Assembly (NCBI GenBank): GCA_030016385.1
Contig: JASEJN010000017.1
Span: 1 to 55,003, forward strand
Length of the DNA: 55,003 nucleotides
From: Clostridiales bacterium
Lineage (GTDB): Bacteria; Bacillota; Clostridia; Clostridiales; Oxobacteraceae
Direction: 5' to 3'
Part shown: in pieces, positions 20,335 through 30,516 of the stretch
How the letters are laid out: the number at the start of each line of letters is the position of its first letter
Numbering within the stretch: the first letter of the stretch is position 1
Position numbers and translations under genes: made by a program
Notes under the pieces: generated by a model
Seen by the model: only the letters and a program-made list of their open reading frames with translations
Told to the model about the DNA's origin: nothing
The model's database searches: none

Positions 20335-20363
20335 TTGTAGAATAAAATACTCCATACCATAAT
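20335..20363 (+). promoter_or_regulatory. Promoter of the MerR/RacA-like gene
   Basis: TTGTAG, 17-base spacer, CATAAT, followed by the ribosome site TCGGAGGGG at 20371-20379. Confidence 0.6.
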
Positions 20364-20383
20364 ATGTAAATCGGAGGGGTATT

Positions 20384-20896
20384 ATGATTGAAGCATCGGA
20401 AAGAGAATATTCCGTAGGAGAAGTTGCGGAAATATTGAAAGAAGAAATATATAATCTAAGATACTGGCAAAAGGAATTGGGGCTTCCGGACAGGCGAAAC
20501 GAGATGAACCAGAGGATTTATACCCAGGATGATATAAACAGGTTTAAATTTATAAAAGAACTCAGGGAAAACGAAAAGCTGAGTCTGAAAGCTATAAGGA
20601 AAGTCCTTAGAAAGACTGGTATAATAATCAATGAAGAGACGGCGGCAACAAATGATGTCGCTGTAGTAGGCGTGAATAATTATACCGCAGCGGTGGACAA
20701 ACTCAAAGCAGATCTCGTAGGTGAGATTAAAAAGACGATGGACGATAAGAATGACGAGCTTAAACAGGAGATAGACGATTTGAAAGAAAAAATCGACTAT
20801 CTGGAACAGGAGAGGAATTCAAAGATAGATCAGCTTATTGCCGAATGGAGAAAGAAAAATCAGAGAAAAGGCTTTTTCAGCAGTATTTTTAAATAG
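20384..20896 (+). CDS. MerR-type HTH protein with coiled coil (RacA-like)
   Basis: 170 residues: N-terminal MerR-like winged helix (YSVGEVAEILKEEIYNLRYWQ and RIYTQDDINRFKFIKEL, about 9-75), a linker, then a charged coiled coil (about 100-155) and a short basic amphipathic tail ending RKGFFSSIFK. This plan recalls Bacillus RacA (DNA-binding head, coiled coil, membrane-associating tail) and DUF3967-type proteins rather than a metal sensor; there is no effector domain. It has its own promoter and its own terminator. A role in chromosome anchoring is inference. Confidence 0.7.
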   Translation: MIEASEREYSVGEVAEILKEEIYNLRYWQKELGLPDRRNEMNQRIYTQDDINRFKFIKELRENEKLSLKAIRKVLRKTGIIINEETAATNDVAVVGVNNYTAAVDKLKADLVGEIKKTMDDKNDELKQEIDDLKEKIDYLEQERNSKIDQLIAEWRKKNQRKGFFSSIFK

Positions 20897-20909
20897 TTTG
20901 CAAAACGGG

Positions 20910-20937
20910 GATGGGAATTTTCCATCTTCTTTTTTTG
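20910..20937 (+). terminator. Intrinsic terminator after the MerR/RacA-like gene
   Basis: GATGG pairs with CCATC across a seven-base loop and is followed by a T-rich run at 20927-20937. Confidence 0.8.
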
Positions 20938-20991
20938 ATTTGATCGGATGCATCCTATTTATCACCCCTTATCACAACGGGCAATTATATG

Positions 20992-21000
20992 TGATATAAT
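20992..21000 (+). promoter_or_regulatory. Extended -10 promoter of dnaE
   Basis: TGATATAAT is an extended -10, 27 bases before the dnaE ATG, which is preceded by AAGGGAGGTG. The -35 is poor. Confidence 0.45.
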
Positions 21001-21027
21001 AATTTTTGTAAGGGAGGTGAATAGATA

Positions 21028-24000
21028 ATGAAATTTGTTCACCTTCATGTTCATACGGAGTATAGTTTGCTTGATGGTTCGGCAAGGATAAAGGATCTGA
21101 TATCGAAAGCAAAGGAACTCGGGATGGATTCTATTGCCATAACAGATCATGGTGCCGCCTACGGGGTTATAGAATTCTATAAAGAAGCTGTATCCCAGGG
21201 AATAAAACCGATAATAGGTTGCGAAGTATATGTGGCAAAACGGACTATGTACGACAAGGACCCGGGTATAGATAGCGGCTATTACCATCTTGTACTTCTG
21301 GCAAAGAACATGGAGGGCTATAAAAATTTAATAAAACTCATTTCAAAGGGATTTATAGATGGATTTTATTATAAACCCAGAGTTGACCATGATTTGCTGA
21401 AGCGGTATTCAAAGGGTCTTATTGCGCTGAGTGCCTGCCTTGCAGGTGAAGTCCAGACATACATAACAAACGGGGACATAAAGGGAGCGGAATCTTCGGC
21501 TCTTTTATACAAGAGTATATTCGGGAAGGATTTCTACCTTGAACTTCAGGATCATGGAATAGAAAAGCAGAAAAAAGTAAATGAAGAATTGATAAAGATG
21601 TCAAAGAAACTGTCCATACCGTTAGTATGCACAAATGATGTCCACTATCTGACCAGGGCCGATGCAAAGGCACACGAGGTTCTTTTATGCATACAGACAG
21701 GAAAGACCATGGATGATGAAGACAGGATGAGATTTGAAACAGATGAATTTTATCTGAAATCTCCTGAAGAGATGTCGAAGCTTTTTGAATATGTACCTGA
21801 AGCTATAGAGAATACCGTAAAGATAGCTGATGAATGCAATATCAAAATAGAATTCGGGAAGCATCATCTTCCCAAGTTTGATGTTCCAGAGGGCAAAAAT
21901 GCCGTAGATTATTTAAGAGAACTTTGCCATGCGGGAATGAAAGAAAGGTATGGGAATAATCCTCCGGATAATATAAAAAACAGGCTCAATTATGAGCTGA
22001 GCGTTATAGAAAAAATGGGATTCGTAGATTATTTCCTAATAGTATGGGATTTTATAAGATTTGCCAGGGAACATGGCATTATCACAGGGCCCGGACGTGG
22101 TTCCGCAACCGGGAGCATGGTCGCATACTGCCTTGGGATTACCAAGATCGACCCTATAAAATACAACCTCGTTTTTGAGCGTTTTTTAAATATCGAAAGA
22201 GTCTCAATGCCTGATATCGATTCGGATTTTTGTTATGAAAGACGCCAGGAGGTTATAGATTATGTCATCTCAAAATACGGAAAGGACAGAGTTGCACAGA
22301 TAATAACATTTGGAACGATGGCAGCGAGGGCAGTGATACGTGATGTCGGAAGGGCATTGAACTTTCCGTATTCAGAAGTCGATGGCATAGCCAAGATGAT
22401 ACCATTTGAACCCGGCATGACAATAGATAAGGCTATGAATATGAATCCGGAGCTTAAAAAAATGTACGAACAAGATGAGAAGATTAAGCTTCTGATAGAT
22501 ATATCGAAGACTCTTGAAGGGCTTCCGAGGCACAGTTCAACGCATGCCGCCGGAGTTGTCATTGCGGCGGCGCCGGTAGACGAATTCGTCCCTCTTGCCA
22601 GAAACGATGATACGATAGTTACCCAGTATACAATGGGAACATTAGAGGAACTTGGACTTCTGAAAATGGATTTTTTAGGGCTGAGGACGCTTACGGTCAT
22701 AAGAGACGCAATTGAAATGATAAAAGCTGATAAAGGTATAGATATCAACCTTGACAAACTGGATTATAACGATCCGAAAATTTTCAAAATGATAAGCGAG
22801 GGAAATACCCAGGGAGTGTTTCAAATAGAGTCCAGCGGCATGACGCAGTTTATGAAGGAGCTAAAACCTGACAGCTTTGAGGATATAATAGCGGGCATAA
22901 GCCTTTTCAGGCCGGGTCCTATGGCCGAAATACCCAAGTATATTGAAAACAAGAATAATCCCGAACGTATCAAATATAAGGTTACGCAGCTCAAACCTAT
23001 TCTGGATGGAACATACGGATGTATGGTTTATCAGGAACAGGTTATGCAAATAGTGAGGGATGTAGCAGGTTATTCCATGGGAAGAGCGGATCTTGTGAGA
23101 AGGGCGATGGCAAAGAAAAAGCACAAGGTCATGGAAGAAGAGAGAAAAAACTTTATATACGGCATTGTCGATAAGGATGGCAATGTAACGGTACCCGGCG
23201 CTGTCAGAAACGGAATAAGCGAAAAGGATGCAAATGACATATTCGACCAAATGACGGACTTTGCAAGCTATGGGTTTAATAAATCCCATGCTGCGGCATA
23301 TGCGGTGGTTGCATATCAGACGGCATACCTCAAAAGATATTATCCTGTGGAGTTTTTTGCAGCAATGCTTACCAGTGTTATGGGTAATAACGATAAAGTA
23401 GCTTTTTATATCAAATGCTGTAAAAAAATGAATATAAGCGTGCTTCCTCCCGATATAAATGAAAGCGATGTAACATTTACAGTATCCGGCGGCAAGATAA
23501 GATTTGGCCTGGCCGCTGTGAAAAGTGCAGGCAAAAATGCGATCGCTTCCATAATTACGGCAAGAAAAGACAAGGGAAAGTTTCAGAGCTTTACGGATTT
23601 TTGCCGGAAAGTAACAGGGGGAGATTTGAATAAAAAGGCTGTTGAGAGCCTTATAAAGGCGGGTGCATTTGATTCCCTCGGGCATTACCGTTCACAGCTT
23701 TTGTCTATATATGAGCAGGTTATAGACAGTATAAGTCAGGATAAAAAGAGGAATATAGACGGGCAGATAAGCCTGTTTGATACGGTAGGCGAAAAGAATG
23801 ACTCAATAAAGGATATTGTACCGGACATCAGTGAATTTGGCAAAAAATATTTACTTGCCATGGAAAAAGAGATGACAGGTCTTTATCTTAGCGGTCATCC
23901 TCTTGACGAATATAGTATGGAGCTTGAAAAATATACGACTATCAATACATCTGAAATAATGCCTGCCGATAGTAATGAATATAATGGCGATGCGATCCAG

Positions 24001-24525
24001 CAAAGTATTTTTCAGTTGGATAATAAAAAAGTGACGATGGGTGGAATAATAACATCTGTAAAGATAAAAGCGACAAAAAATAATACCCTGATGGCCTTTA
24101 TCATGCTTGATGATATGTATGGATCCATAGAAGTCTTAGTATTTCCGAAAGTATATGAAAAGTACAACAGGCTTGTGCAGGAAGACAGCTTTGTGCTCAT
24201 AAAAGGAAGACTTAGCATAAGGGAGGAAGATACACCTAAATTGCTGGCGGAAGATATTAAGCAGCTTCAAAAAAGTGACGAAATAAAAGGTACGAAACTA
24301 TACCTGAGAATACAATCCGACAGGTATAGCATGACAATGCCCGGAGTGAAGCGCATTCTGGCCTTTTACAAGGGTGATACGCCCGTATATTTATGCGTTG
24401 AGGATATAAAAAACAGTAACAAAACAGTAAGTATAGCAAGCAGAAGTTTATGGGTGAAAATAGATCAGAATATGCTAAAAAAATTATACGGCATTTTGGG
24501 CAAAGAAAATGTAAAGGTATGTTAG
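21028..24525 (+). CDS. dnaE: DNA polymerase III subunit alpha
   Basis: Replicative C-family DNA polymerase (DnaE1/DnaE type, 1165 residues). N-terminal PHP domain (VHLHVHTEYSLLDGSARI, about 4-210), palm with GRGSATGSMVAY and the catalytic PDIDSDF aspartates (about 396, 398, 400), fingers, thumb and tandem HhH, then a C-terminal OB fold (about 1001-1075, TMGGIITSVKIKATK). No 3'-5' exonuclease insert as in PolC. The gene lies upstream of pfkA-pyk, as is common in Firmicutes. Confidence 0.97.
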   Translation: MKFVHLHVHTEYSLLDGSARIKDLISKAKELGMDSIAITDHGAAYGVIEFYKEAVSQGIKPIIGCEVYVAKRTMYDKDPGIDSGYYHLVLLAKNMEGYKNLIKLISKGFIDGFYYKPRVDHDLLKRYSKGLIALSACLAGEVQTYITNGDIKGAESSALLYKSIFGKDFYLELQDHGIEKQKKVNEELIKMSKKLSIPLVCTNDVHYLTRADAKAHEVLLCIQTGKTMDDEDRMRFETDEFYLKSPEEMSKLFEYVPEAIENTVKIADECNIKIEFGKHHLPKFDVPEGKNAVDYLRELCHAGMKERYGNNPPDNIKNRLNYELSVIEKMGFVDYFLIVWDFIRFAREHGIITGPGRGSATGSMVAYCLGITKIDPIKYNLVFERFLNIERVSMPDIDSDFCYERRQEVIDYVISKYGKDRVAQIITFGTMAARAVIRDVGRALNFPYSEVDGIAKMIPFEPGMTIDKAMNMNPELKKMYEQDEKIKLLIDISKTLEGLPRHSSTHAAGVVIAAAPVDEFVPLARNDDTIVTQYTMGTLEELGLLKMDFLGLRTLTVIRDAIEMIKADKGIDINLDKLDYNDPKIFKMISEGNTQGVFQIESSGMTQFMKELKPDSFEDIIAGISLFRPGPMAEIPKYIENKNNPERIKYKVTQLKPILDGTYGCMVYQEQVMQIVRDVAGYSMGRADLVRRAMAKKKHKVMEEERKNFIYGIVDKDGNVTVPGAVRNGISEKDANDIFDQMTDFASYGFNKSHAAAYAVVAYQTAYLKRYYPVEFFAAMLTSVMGNNDKVAFYIKCCKKMNISVLPPDINESDVTFTVSGGKIRFGLAAVKSAGKNAIASIITARKDKGKFQSFTDFCRKVTGGDLNKKAVESLIKAGAFDSLGHYRSQLLSIYEQVIDSISQDKKRNIDGQISLFDTVGEKNDSIKDIVPDISEFGKKYLLAMEKEMTGLYLSGHPLDEYSMELEKYTTINTSEIMPADSNEYNGDAIQQSIFQLDNKKVTMGGIITSVKIKATKNNTLMAFIMLDDMYGSIEVLVFPKVYEKYNRLVQEDSFVLIKGRLSIREEDTPKLLAEDIKQLQKSDEIKGTKLYLRIQSDRYSMTMPGVKRILAFYKGDTPVYLCVEDIKNSNKTVSIASRSLWVKIDQNMLKKLYGILGKENVKVC

Positions 24526-24615
24526 ATTTTCTTGAATAAATAGACAAAATCTATTAAAATATTATGGGGTATTTTTTTATATTATAATCAGGCTACTTTA
24601 AGGGGGCCCTGAATT

Positions 24616-25810
<1,195 letters not shown>

Positions 25811-25820
25811 GTAGGCTTTT

Positions 25821-27239
25821 ATGAAGAAGACAAAGATTATCTGTACAATAGGTCCTGCGAGCGAGGATCCCAAGATCATTGAACAGCTCATAAAAAGCGG
25901 TATGAATGCAGCAAGGCTTAATTTTTCCCATGGCGACCATGATGAACATGGAAGCAGGATAAAAAATATAAAAATGCTCAGGGAAAAGCTCGACTTGCCT
26001 GTAGCCATCATACTTGATACAAAAGGTCCTGAGATAAGGACGGGTATATTCAAACAAGGGCGGGTAGAGCTTAATGAAGGTCAGCCTTTTACATTTACTT
26101 CGAGAGAAGTAGAAGGCGATGAAAAAATATGCAGTGTTTCGTATAAAAATTTGCCATATGATGTTAAACCCGGTGATACGATACTTGTAGATGACGGGCT
26201 TGTAGGTTTTAGAATTGACGGCGTAGATGATTGCTGCGATATAAAATGTACCGTATTAAATGGAGGCATCATAGGAGATCATAAAGGTATAAATCTGCCT
26301 GGAGTAACCATAAATTTACCTGCGATGACAGAAAAAGATGTGGATGACATATTATTTGGGATAGAAAACGGCGTGGACATAATTGCAGCGTCTTTTGTAC
26401 GCAGTGCTTCAGATGTGCTGGCCATACGGAACCTGGTTGAAAACAACACCAAGGATAAGATACTGATTATCTCGAAGATAGAAAACCGTGAAGGTGTATC
26501 AAACATCGATGAGATCATAAAATGTTCGGACGGCATAATGGTAGCGAGAGGGGATCTTGGAGTTGAAATTCCGGTTGAAGAGGTACCGCTGGTACAGAAG
26601 ATGGTCATACAAAAGTGCAATAAAGCTGGAAAGCCTGTAGTTACAGCTACGCAGATGCTTGACTCGATGATCAGAAACCCAAGGCCAACGAGAGCTGAAG
26701 CGACTGATGTCGCGAATGCCATTTTTGACGGTACCGACTGTATAATGCTTTCAGGGGAAACTGCAAACGGGCGTTATCCTGTCGAATCTGTCAAGACTAT
26801 GGCAAGGATCGCGGAAAAGACTGAATCTGCATTGAATTATGAAGAAATGCTCGAGAAAAGAAAGATAACAGGTTGTGTAAACGTACCCGATGCTATCAGC
26901 TATGCTGCATGTACAACAGCATCGGAACTTGGAGTGAGTGCAATAATAACGACTACAATGACGGGGGCTACTGCAAAAAGAGTGTCCAAATTCAGGCCAA
27001 AGCAGCCTATTATCGCAGTTACGCCTTCATGGAGCGTTGCGAGAAAGCTTTCAGTCGTATGGGGAGTCTATCCGGTATTGACACAAAAGGTTAAAACATC
27101 GGATGAAGTTATAAATGTATCTGTCAATCGCGCACTTGAGACCGGATTCATAAAAAAAGGCGAACTTGTTGTAATTGCTGCTGGCATACCGGTTGGTCTG
27201 ACGGGAGCGACAAATATGATAAAAGTGCATATGGTTTGA
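25821..27239 (+). CDS. pyk: Pyruvate kinase
   Basis: Transfers phosphate from phosphoenolpyruvate to ADP. 472 residues: barrel start TKIICTIGPAS, substrate-binding LNFSHG, the lysine/metal site SKIENREG, signature MVARGDLGVEIP, and MLDSMI...PTRAEATDVANA. It ends after the C domain and lacks the extra PEP-utiliser-like C-terminal domain of Bacillus pyruvate kinase. Operon with pfkA. Confidence 0.97.
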   Translation: MKKTKIICTIGPASEDPKIIEQLIKSGMNAARLNFSHGDHDEHGSRIKNIKMLREKLDLPVAIILDTKGPEIRTGIFKQGRVELNEGQPFTFTSREVEGDEKICSVSYKNLPYDVKPGDTILVDDGLVGFRIDGVDDCCDIKCTVLNGGIIGDHKGINLPGVTINLPAMTEKDVDDILFGIENGVDIIAASFVRSASDVLAIRNLVENNTKDKILIISKIENREGVSNIDEIIKCSDGIMVARGDLGVEIPVEEVPLVQKMVIQKCNKAGKPVVTATQMLDSMIRNPRPTRAEATDVANAIFDGTDCIMLSGETANGRYPVESVKTMARIAEKTESALNYEEMLEKRKITGCVNVPDAISYAACTTASELGVSAIITTTMTGATAKRVSKFRPKQPIIAVTPSWSVARKLSVVWGVYPVLTQKVKTSDEVINVSVNRALETGFIKKGELVVIAAGIPVGLTGATNMIKVHMV

Positions 27240-27311
27240 GGAATGTAATTAAATATATTTGGTAAAAACATAAGAAAAATCGGAAAGAGTTTATCCTCAG
27301 GCGGTGAGAAT

Positions 27312-27722
27312 ATGTATGTAAATGAAATAAGCTTTCGGGTGAGATATTCGGAAACAGACCGTATGGGTATTGTTTATCACCCGAATTATTATATATGGTT
27401 TGAAATAGGCAGAACGGATTATATGCGCTCCCTTGGCTGTAATTATAGAGATATAGAGGAAAAGGGCATACTTCTTCCTGTAATTGAAACGCATTGTTTC
27501 TATAAAAAGCCTGCAAGGTATGATGATGTTGTAACAGTAAAGACGGCACTCAAGGAATTTAAAGGTGTTAGATTGTCTTTTGATTATGAAATATATAATC
27601 AAAAGACCGAGTTGTTGTCTTATGGATATACTGTACAAGTATTCGTTGATAAAAACTTAAAGCCTGTTAACATAAAAAAGGTTATGCCGGATATTTATTA
27701 TAAATTAATTTCAAATAAATAG
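27312..27722 (+). CDS. Acyl-CoA thioesterase, YbgC/4HBT family
   Basis: 136-residue single hotdog domain. The signature RYSETDRMGIVYHPNYYIWFE contains the catalytic-type Asp (about residue 16) and the HPNYYIWFE segment. Such proteins hydrolyse short-chain or aromatic acyl-CoA thioesters. It follows pyk by 72 bases and precedes the esterase gene by 19 bases, so the two hydrolases probably share a transcript. Confidence 0.85.
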   Translation: MYVNEISFRVRYSETDRMGIVYHPNYYIWFEIGRTDYMRSLGCNYRDIEEKGILLPVIETHCFYKKPARYDDVVTVKTALKEFKGVRLSFDYEIYNQKTELLSYGYTVQVFVDKNLKPVNIKKVMPDIYYKLISNK

Positions 27723-27741
27723 ATTTTGAGGAGATAATTAA

Positions 27742-28527
27742 ATGATTAATTTATGGGAGGGGAAGATTCCAGGATTTGATCCTGAAATATCCCCGGAAAT
27801 ACCGTCTATCACACCATATTTAATAGATAAAAACAAGCCCTTGCCGGTAATTATTGTAGTTCCCGGAGGAGGCTATACTATGAGGGCCGATCACGAAGGG
27901 GCGCCTGTCGCGCGCTGGTTGAACGGCATAGGCATATCTGCGTTTGTTTTAAATTACAGAGTCGCACCTTACAGACATCCATATCCTTCAATAGATGCAA
28001 AACGGGCGATAAGGCTCGTAAGGCATAATGCAAACAGATGGAATATTGACCCAAAGAGAGTTGGGATACTTGGATTTTCAGCGGGTGGACATGTGGCTGC
28101 GACAGTTGGTACATATTTTAAGGAGAACGGTATAATAGAGGGTGATCCCGTGGATAGAGAGGGTTCAAAGCCTGATGCCATGATACTTTGCTACTCCGTA
28201 ATAACTTTTGGAAAATTCAGGCATGATGGTTCTATGGTAAACCTGATCGGAAAAAATCCCGATGAAAATTTAAGGCATGATTTATCATGCGAAAATATGG
28301 TAAACGAAAAGACTGCTCCTACTTTTTTGTGGCATACTTCAAATGATTCGTGTGTTCCCGTTGAAAACAGCCTGCTTTTTGCGAGCGCGCTCAGTAAAAA
28401 TAAGGTGCCGTTTGAAATGCATATATTCCCGAAAGGCGATCACGGACTTGGCCTTGCAAAGGGAGTATATGAAGTGGAAGACTGGCCGCATCTATGTGAG
28501 AAGTGGCTGAGAAGTATAGGATTCTAG
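27742..28527 (+). CDS. Alpha/beta hydrolase, acetyl-esterase type
   Basis: 261-residue serine hydrolase. The oxyanion motif PGGGYTMR (about 41-48), nucleophile GFSAGGH (Ser about 115), acid in HTSNDSCVPVE and His in KGDHGLGLA are all visible, as in BD-FAE/Axe-like carbohydrate or xylan acetyl esterases. No signal peptide, so it acts in the cytoplasm, perhaps on imported acetylated oligosaccharides; this fits the sugar genes that follow but is inference. Confidence 0.85.
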   Translation: MINLWEGKIPGFDPEISPEIPSITPYLIDKNKPLPVIIVVPGGGYTMRADHEGAPVARWLNGIGISAFVLNYRVAPYRHPYPSIDAKRAIRLVRHNANRWNIDPKRVGILGFSAGGHVAATVGTYFKENGIIEGDPVDREGSKPDAMILCYSVITFGKFRHDGSMVNLIGKNPDENLRHDLSCENMVNEKTAPTFLWHTSNDSCVPVENSLLFASALSKNKVPFEMHIFPKGDHGLGLAKGVYEVEDWPHLCEKWLRSIGF

Positions 28528-28530
28528 ATG

Positions 28531-28574
28531 GCACAGTTCATGCGGCAGTCATATCGATGCCGCATGAACTGTGC
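28531..28574. terminator. 17-bp perfect hairpin between convergent genes
   Basis: Arms 28531-28547 and 28558-28574 are perfectly complementary around a 10-base loop. The start is GCACAGTTCATG and the end CATGAACTGTGC. It lies 3 bases after the esterase stop and before the convergent azoreductase gene. No T-run follows, which is unusual for so strong a stem. Confidence 0.6.
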
Positions 28575-28621
28575 TTATTCATTGGACGAAAACAATATTG
28601 TATTTTACTTAGCCGATTTTT

Positions 28622-29227
28622 TTAAAATGTTTTGGCCTTTTCAACTGCTTCTTCTATTGCTTTTTCGACTTCCTTTTCAATATCTGTACCGATGACATCA
28701 AGTTTTTGCGCTGAAATGGTAATAAAATCTTTAATCCCTAGAAAACCGAATATCGTCCTTAAATATCTGTCTCCCATTTCCCATTCATTAAAAGGTTCGG
28801 CAGAATATTCGCCGCCCCTAGAGGTAATATTTATCATTTTCTTACCACTGCACAATCCAACCGGCCCTTCGGCAGTATATTTAAATGTAATTCCGGTTAC
28901 GCAAATATAATCGATATAGGCTTTTAATATGGCAGGAATGCCTAGATTCCACATAGGCTCGGCGATTACATATTTATCCGCTTCCAAAAACTGAAAAGCG
29001 TATTTTAATATGGGGTGGTTTTTACCCTCACCGGATTTAGGCCTGTGAAGTTCATCCAAATTTCCCTGGGGTAAGAATTTTATCCCCTCTTTGTATAAAT
29101 CTAAAGTGATAACGGTATCTTGCGGGTGATATTTTTTATAACTTTCAATAAAACTGTCCGAAATCCTATAAGTCCTCGATATACCCTCGGGCCTTGCATT
29201 TGCTTTGATGTATAATACTTTAGCCAT
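28622..29227 (-). CDS. azoR: FMN-dependent NADH:azoreductase / flavodoxin-fold quinone reductase
   Basis: 201-residue flavodoxin-like protein of the AzoR family. FMN-phosphate contacts are in the N-terminal KANARPEGISRTYRI segment. EPMWNLGIPAILKAYIDYI and NITSRGGEYS are the conserved active-site and FMN-binding regions. The family reduces azo compounds and quinones with NADH. The ATG at 29227 follows GGGGGC by ten bases; two further in-frame ATGs upstream are less well spaced. Confidence 0.88.
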   Translation of the reverse strand: MAKVLYIKANARPEGISRTYRISDSFIESYKKYHPQDTVITLDLYKEGIKFLPQGNLDELHRPKSGEGKNHPILKYAFQFLEADKYVIAEPMWNLGIPAILKAYIDYICVTGITFKYTAEGPVGLCSGKKMINITSRGGEYSAEPFNEWEMGDRYLRTIFGFLGIKDFITISAQKLDVIGTDIEKEVEKAIEEAVEKAKTF

Positions 29228-29278
29228 TTTTTTCATTGCCCCCAAACTATTTTTGTATATATATTTCCCATAAAAACA

Positions 29279-29306
29279 ATTATATAGTATTTTCCGTATT
29301 TTTCAA
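29279..29306 (-). promoter_or_regulatory. Promoter of the azoreductase gene
   Basis: On the minus strand: TTGAAA, 16-base spacer, TATAAT. The -35 overlaps the stop codon region of the upstream URO-D-like gene, so azoR can be expressed independently. Confidence 0.6.
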
Positions 29307-30313
29307 GTTCCGGATATAACGGATATCATCGCTAGATAATTTTCGATAGGCACATATTCAGGCACGCTGTTTCCGGTTCCGAGGGCATAACCGCCACGAT
29401 CTTGTGCCCTTTCAATCATAGCGCGGGAGCGTTTTTTTATTTCTTCAGGAGTTGAATGGCAAACAAAATTGACATCGATTCCTCCGAGCACTGCAATACG
29501 AGGATTATATTTCTCGTAAAAATCCTCGACAGGCATTATTTTATCCTCATATGAATGTTTTGCGTCATATTTCATATCTTCAATCATATCTTCCATCACA
29601 TTTTTTAAGTTTCCACAGGAATGAAGTATCGCGGGCTTCCCCGCAGAATGTGCTGTTTGCACTATTTTTTTATGCCACGGGAAAACATACTTTCTGAGGT
29701 GCTTGGGGTTTAGCAATGTTGATGTGTTAAAACCCCAGTCATCATTGGAAATCAAAGCACCTACAGAATCAAAGGTGGAACAAATCTCATAATATCTGAG
29801 CAGCTTTGAACCTACCGCGTCAAATATATCCTGTACAAGTTCAGGATCTTCAAAGAGCATATAGCAAAGGTTGTCATATCCCACAAGGCTCGTTACATTT
29901 TCAAGTACTCCGCCTGGTCCCCATACAATCAGCTTCATGCCATCGGGTAAATCGTTCTTTATTTTATCGAGCCAAGTATAATCATAGTCTTCAGGATTTT
30001 GCCATTTATACTTTTCAAAGCTTTCCCTGTCATGGATGACGGAACCTTCATTGAGGGATATCGTTTTCCCGTGATGTATCGAGCCTGCAGGGAAAGAAAA
30101 ATCAGACCCCTTAACATCGGCATAGTCATAACCCGCATTTTTAAAGGCATCGACTAAAAATTTATTATATTTTAACTTATCCTCATACTCCGGTACATAT
30201 CCTGCAAGCAATCTGTATAGCTTATCATTTAAAAAGAATTCGAAGAGCGTGGGTCGATCGGGAACTTTCTTGTTTAAAACTTTTAACAGATTATTGAAAT
30301 CAGGTTCGCGCAT
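29303..30313 (-). CDS. Uroporphyrinogen decarboxylase-family protein
   Basis: 336-residue URO-D/MtaA-superfamily barrel. Conserved-looking segments are GPGGVLE, NDDWGFNTSTLLNP, the metal-type site ILHSCGNLKN (His-x-Cys-Gly) and GGIDVNFVC. True HemE motifs are absent and no haem genes are nearby. The HSCG motif resembles cobamide methyltransferases that bind zinc. Similar genes are common in sugar-utilisation clusters of Clostridia with unknown substrate. ATG 30313 follows GGGGAGG. Separated from the next upstream gene by a 14-bp terminator-like hairpin. Confidence 0.75.
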   Translation of the reverse strand: MREPDFNNLLKVLNKKVPDRPTLFEFFLNDKLYRLLAGYVPEYEDKLKYNKFLVDAFKNAGYDYADVKGSDFSFPAGSIHHGKTISLNEGSVIHDRESFEKYKWQNPEDYDYTWLDKIKNDLPDGMKLIVWGPGGVLENVTSLVGYDNLCYMLFEDPELVQDIFDAVGSKLLRYYEICSTFDSVGALISNDDWGFNTSTLLNPKHLRKYVFPWHKKIVQTAHSAGKPAILHSCGNLKNVMEDMIEDMKYDAKHSYEDKIMPVEDFYEKYNPRIAVLGGIDVNFVCHSTPEEIKKRSRAMIERAQDRGGYALGTGNSVPEYVPIENYLAMISVISGT

Positions 30314-30361
30314 AATATACCTCCCCATGTAAATTTATTTACATTTTTGAAGCTGTTTCAT

Positions 30362-30412
30362 CGGATGCATTTTTATATTTGAAGAATATTATTCCAATCA
30401 TTAAGCTCGAAG
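30362..30412 (-). repeat. Dispersed repeat module
   Basis: GGATGCATTTTTATATTTGAAG, then AATATTATTCCAATCATTAAGCTCGAAG. The halves match 33626-33656 and (inverted) 2188-2219 and 37881-37912. Confidence 0.6.
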
Positions 30413-30466
30413 TATACAGAAGTCTGCTATCCTGTTTCGGGAAAGGGAATTATCAAGTAAATAAGA

Positions 30467-30502
30467 TTAATGGCTTATTGATATTTGACAATAAGCCATT
30501 AA
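30467..30502 (-). terminator. Terminator-like hairpin after the Gfo/Idh gene
   Basis: TTAATGGCTTATTG (30467-30480) and CAATAAGCCATTAA (30489-30502) form a perfect 14-bp stem with an 8-base loop. On the minus strand the sequence that follows is only moderately T-rich (ATCTTATTTACTT). Confidence 0.6.
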
Positions 30503-30516
30503 AAAAGTTTAAAAAG

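Noticed and set aside
22861..23685. 274-codon open frame antisense to dnaE
   Set aside because: Mirrors conserved polymerase sequence; no start context or domain.
29303..30313. HemE uroporphyrinogen decarboxylase of haem synthesis
   Set aside because: The HemE substrate motifs are missing, an HSCG metal-type motif is present and no haem genes are near.
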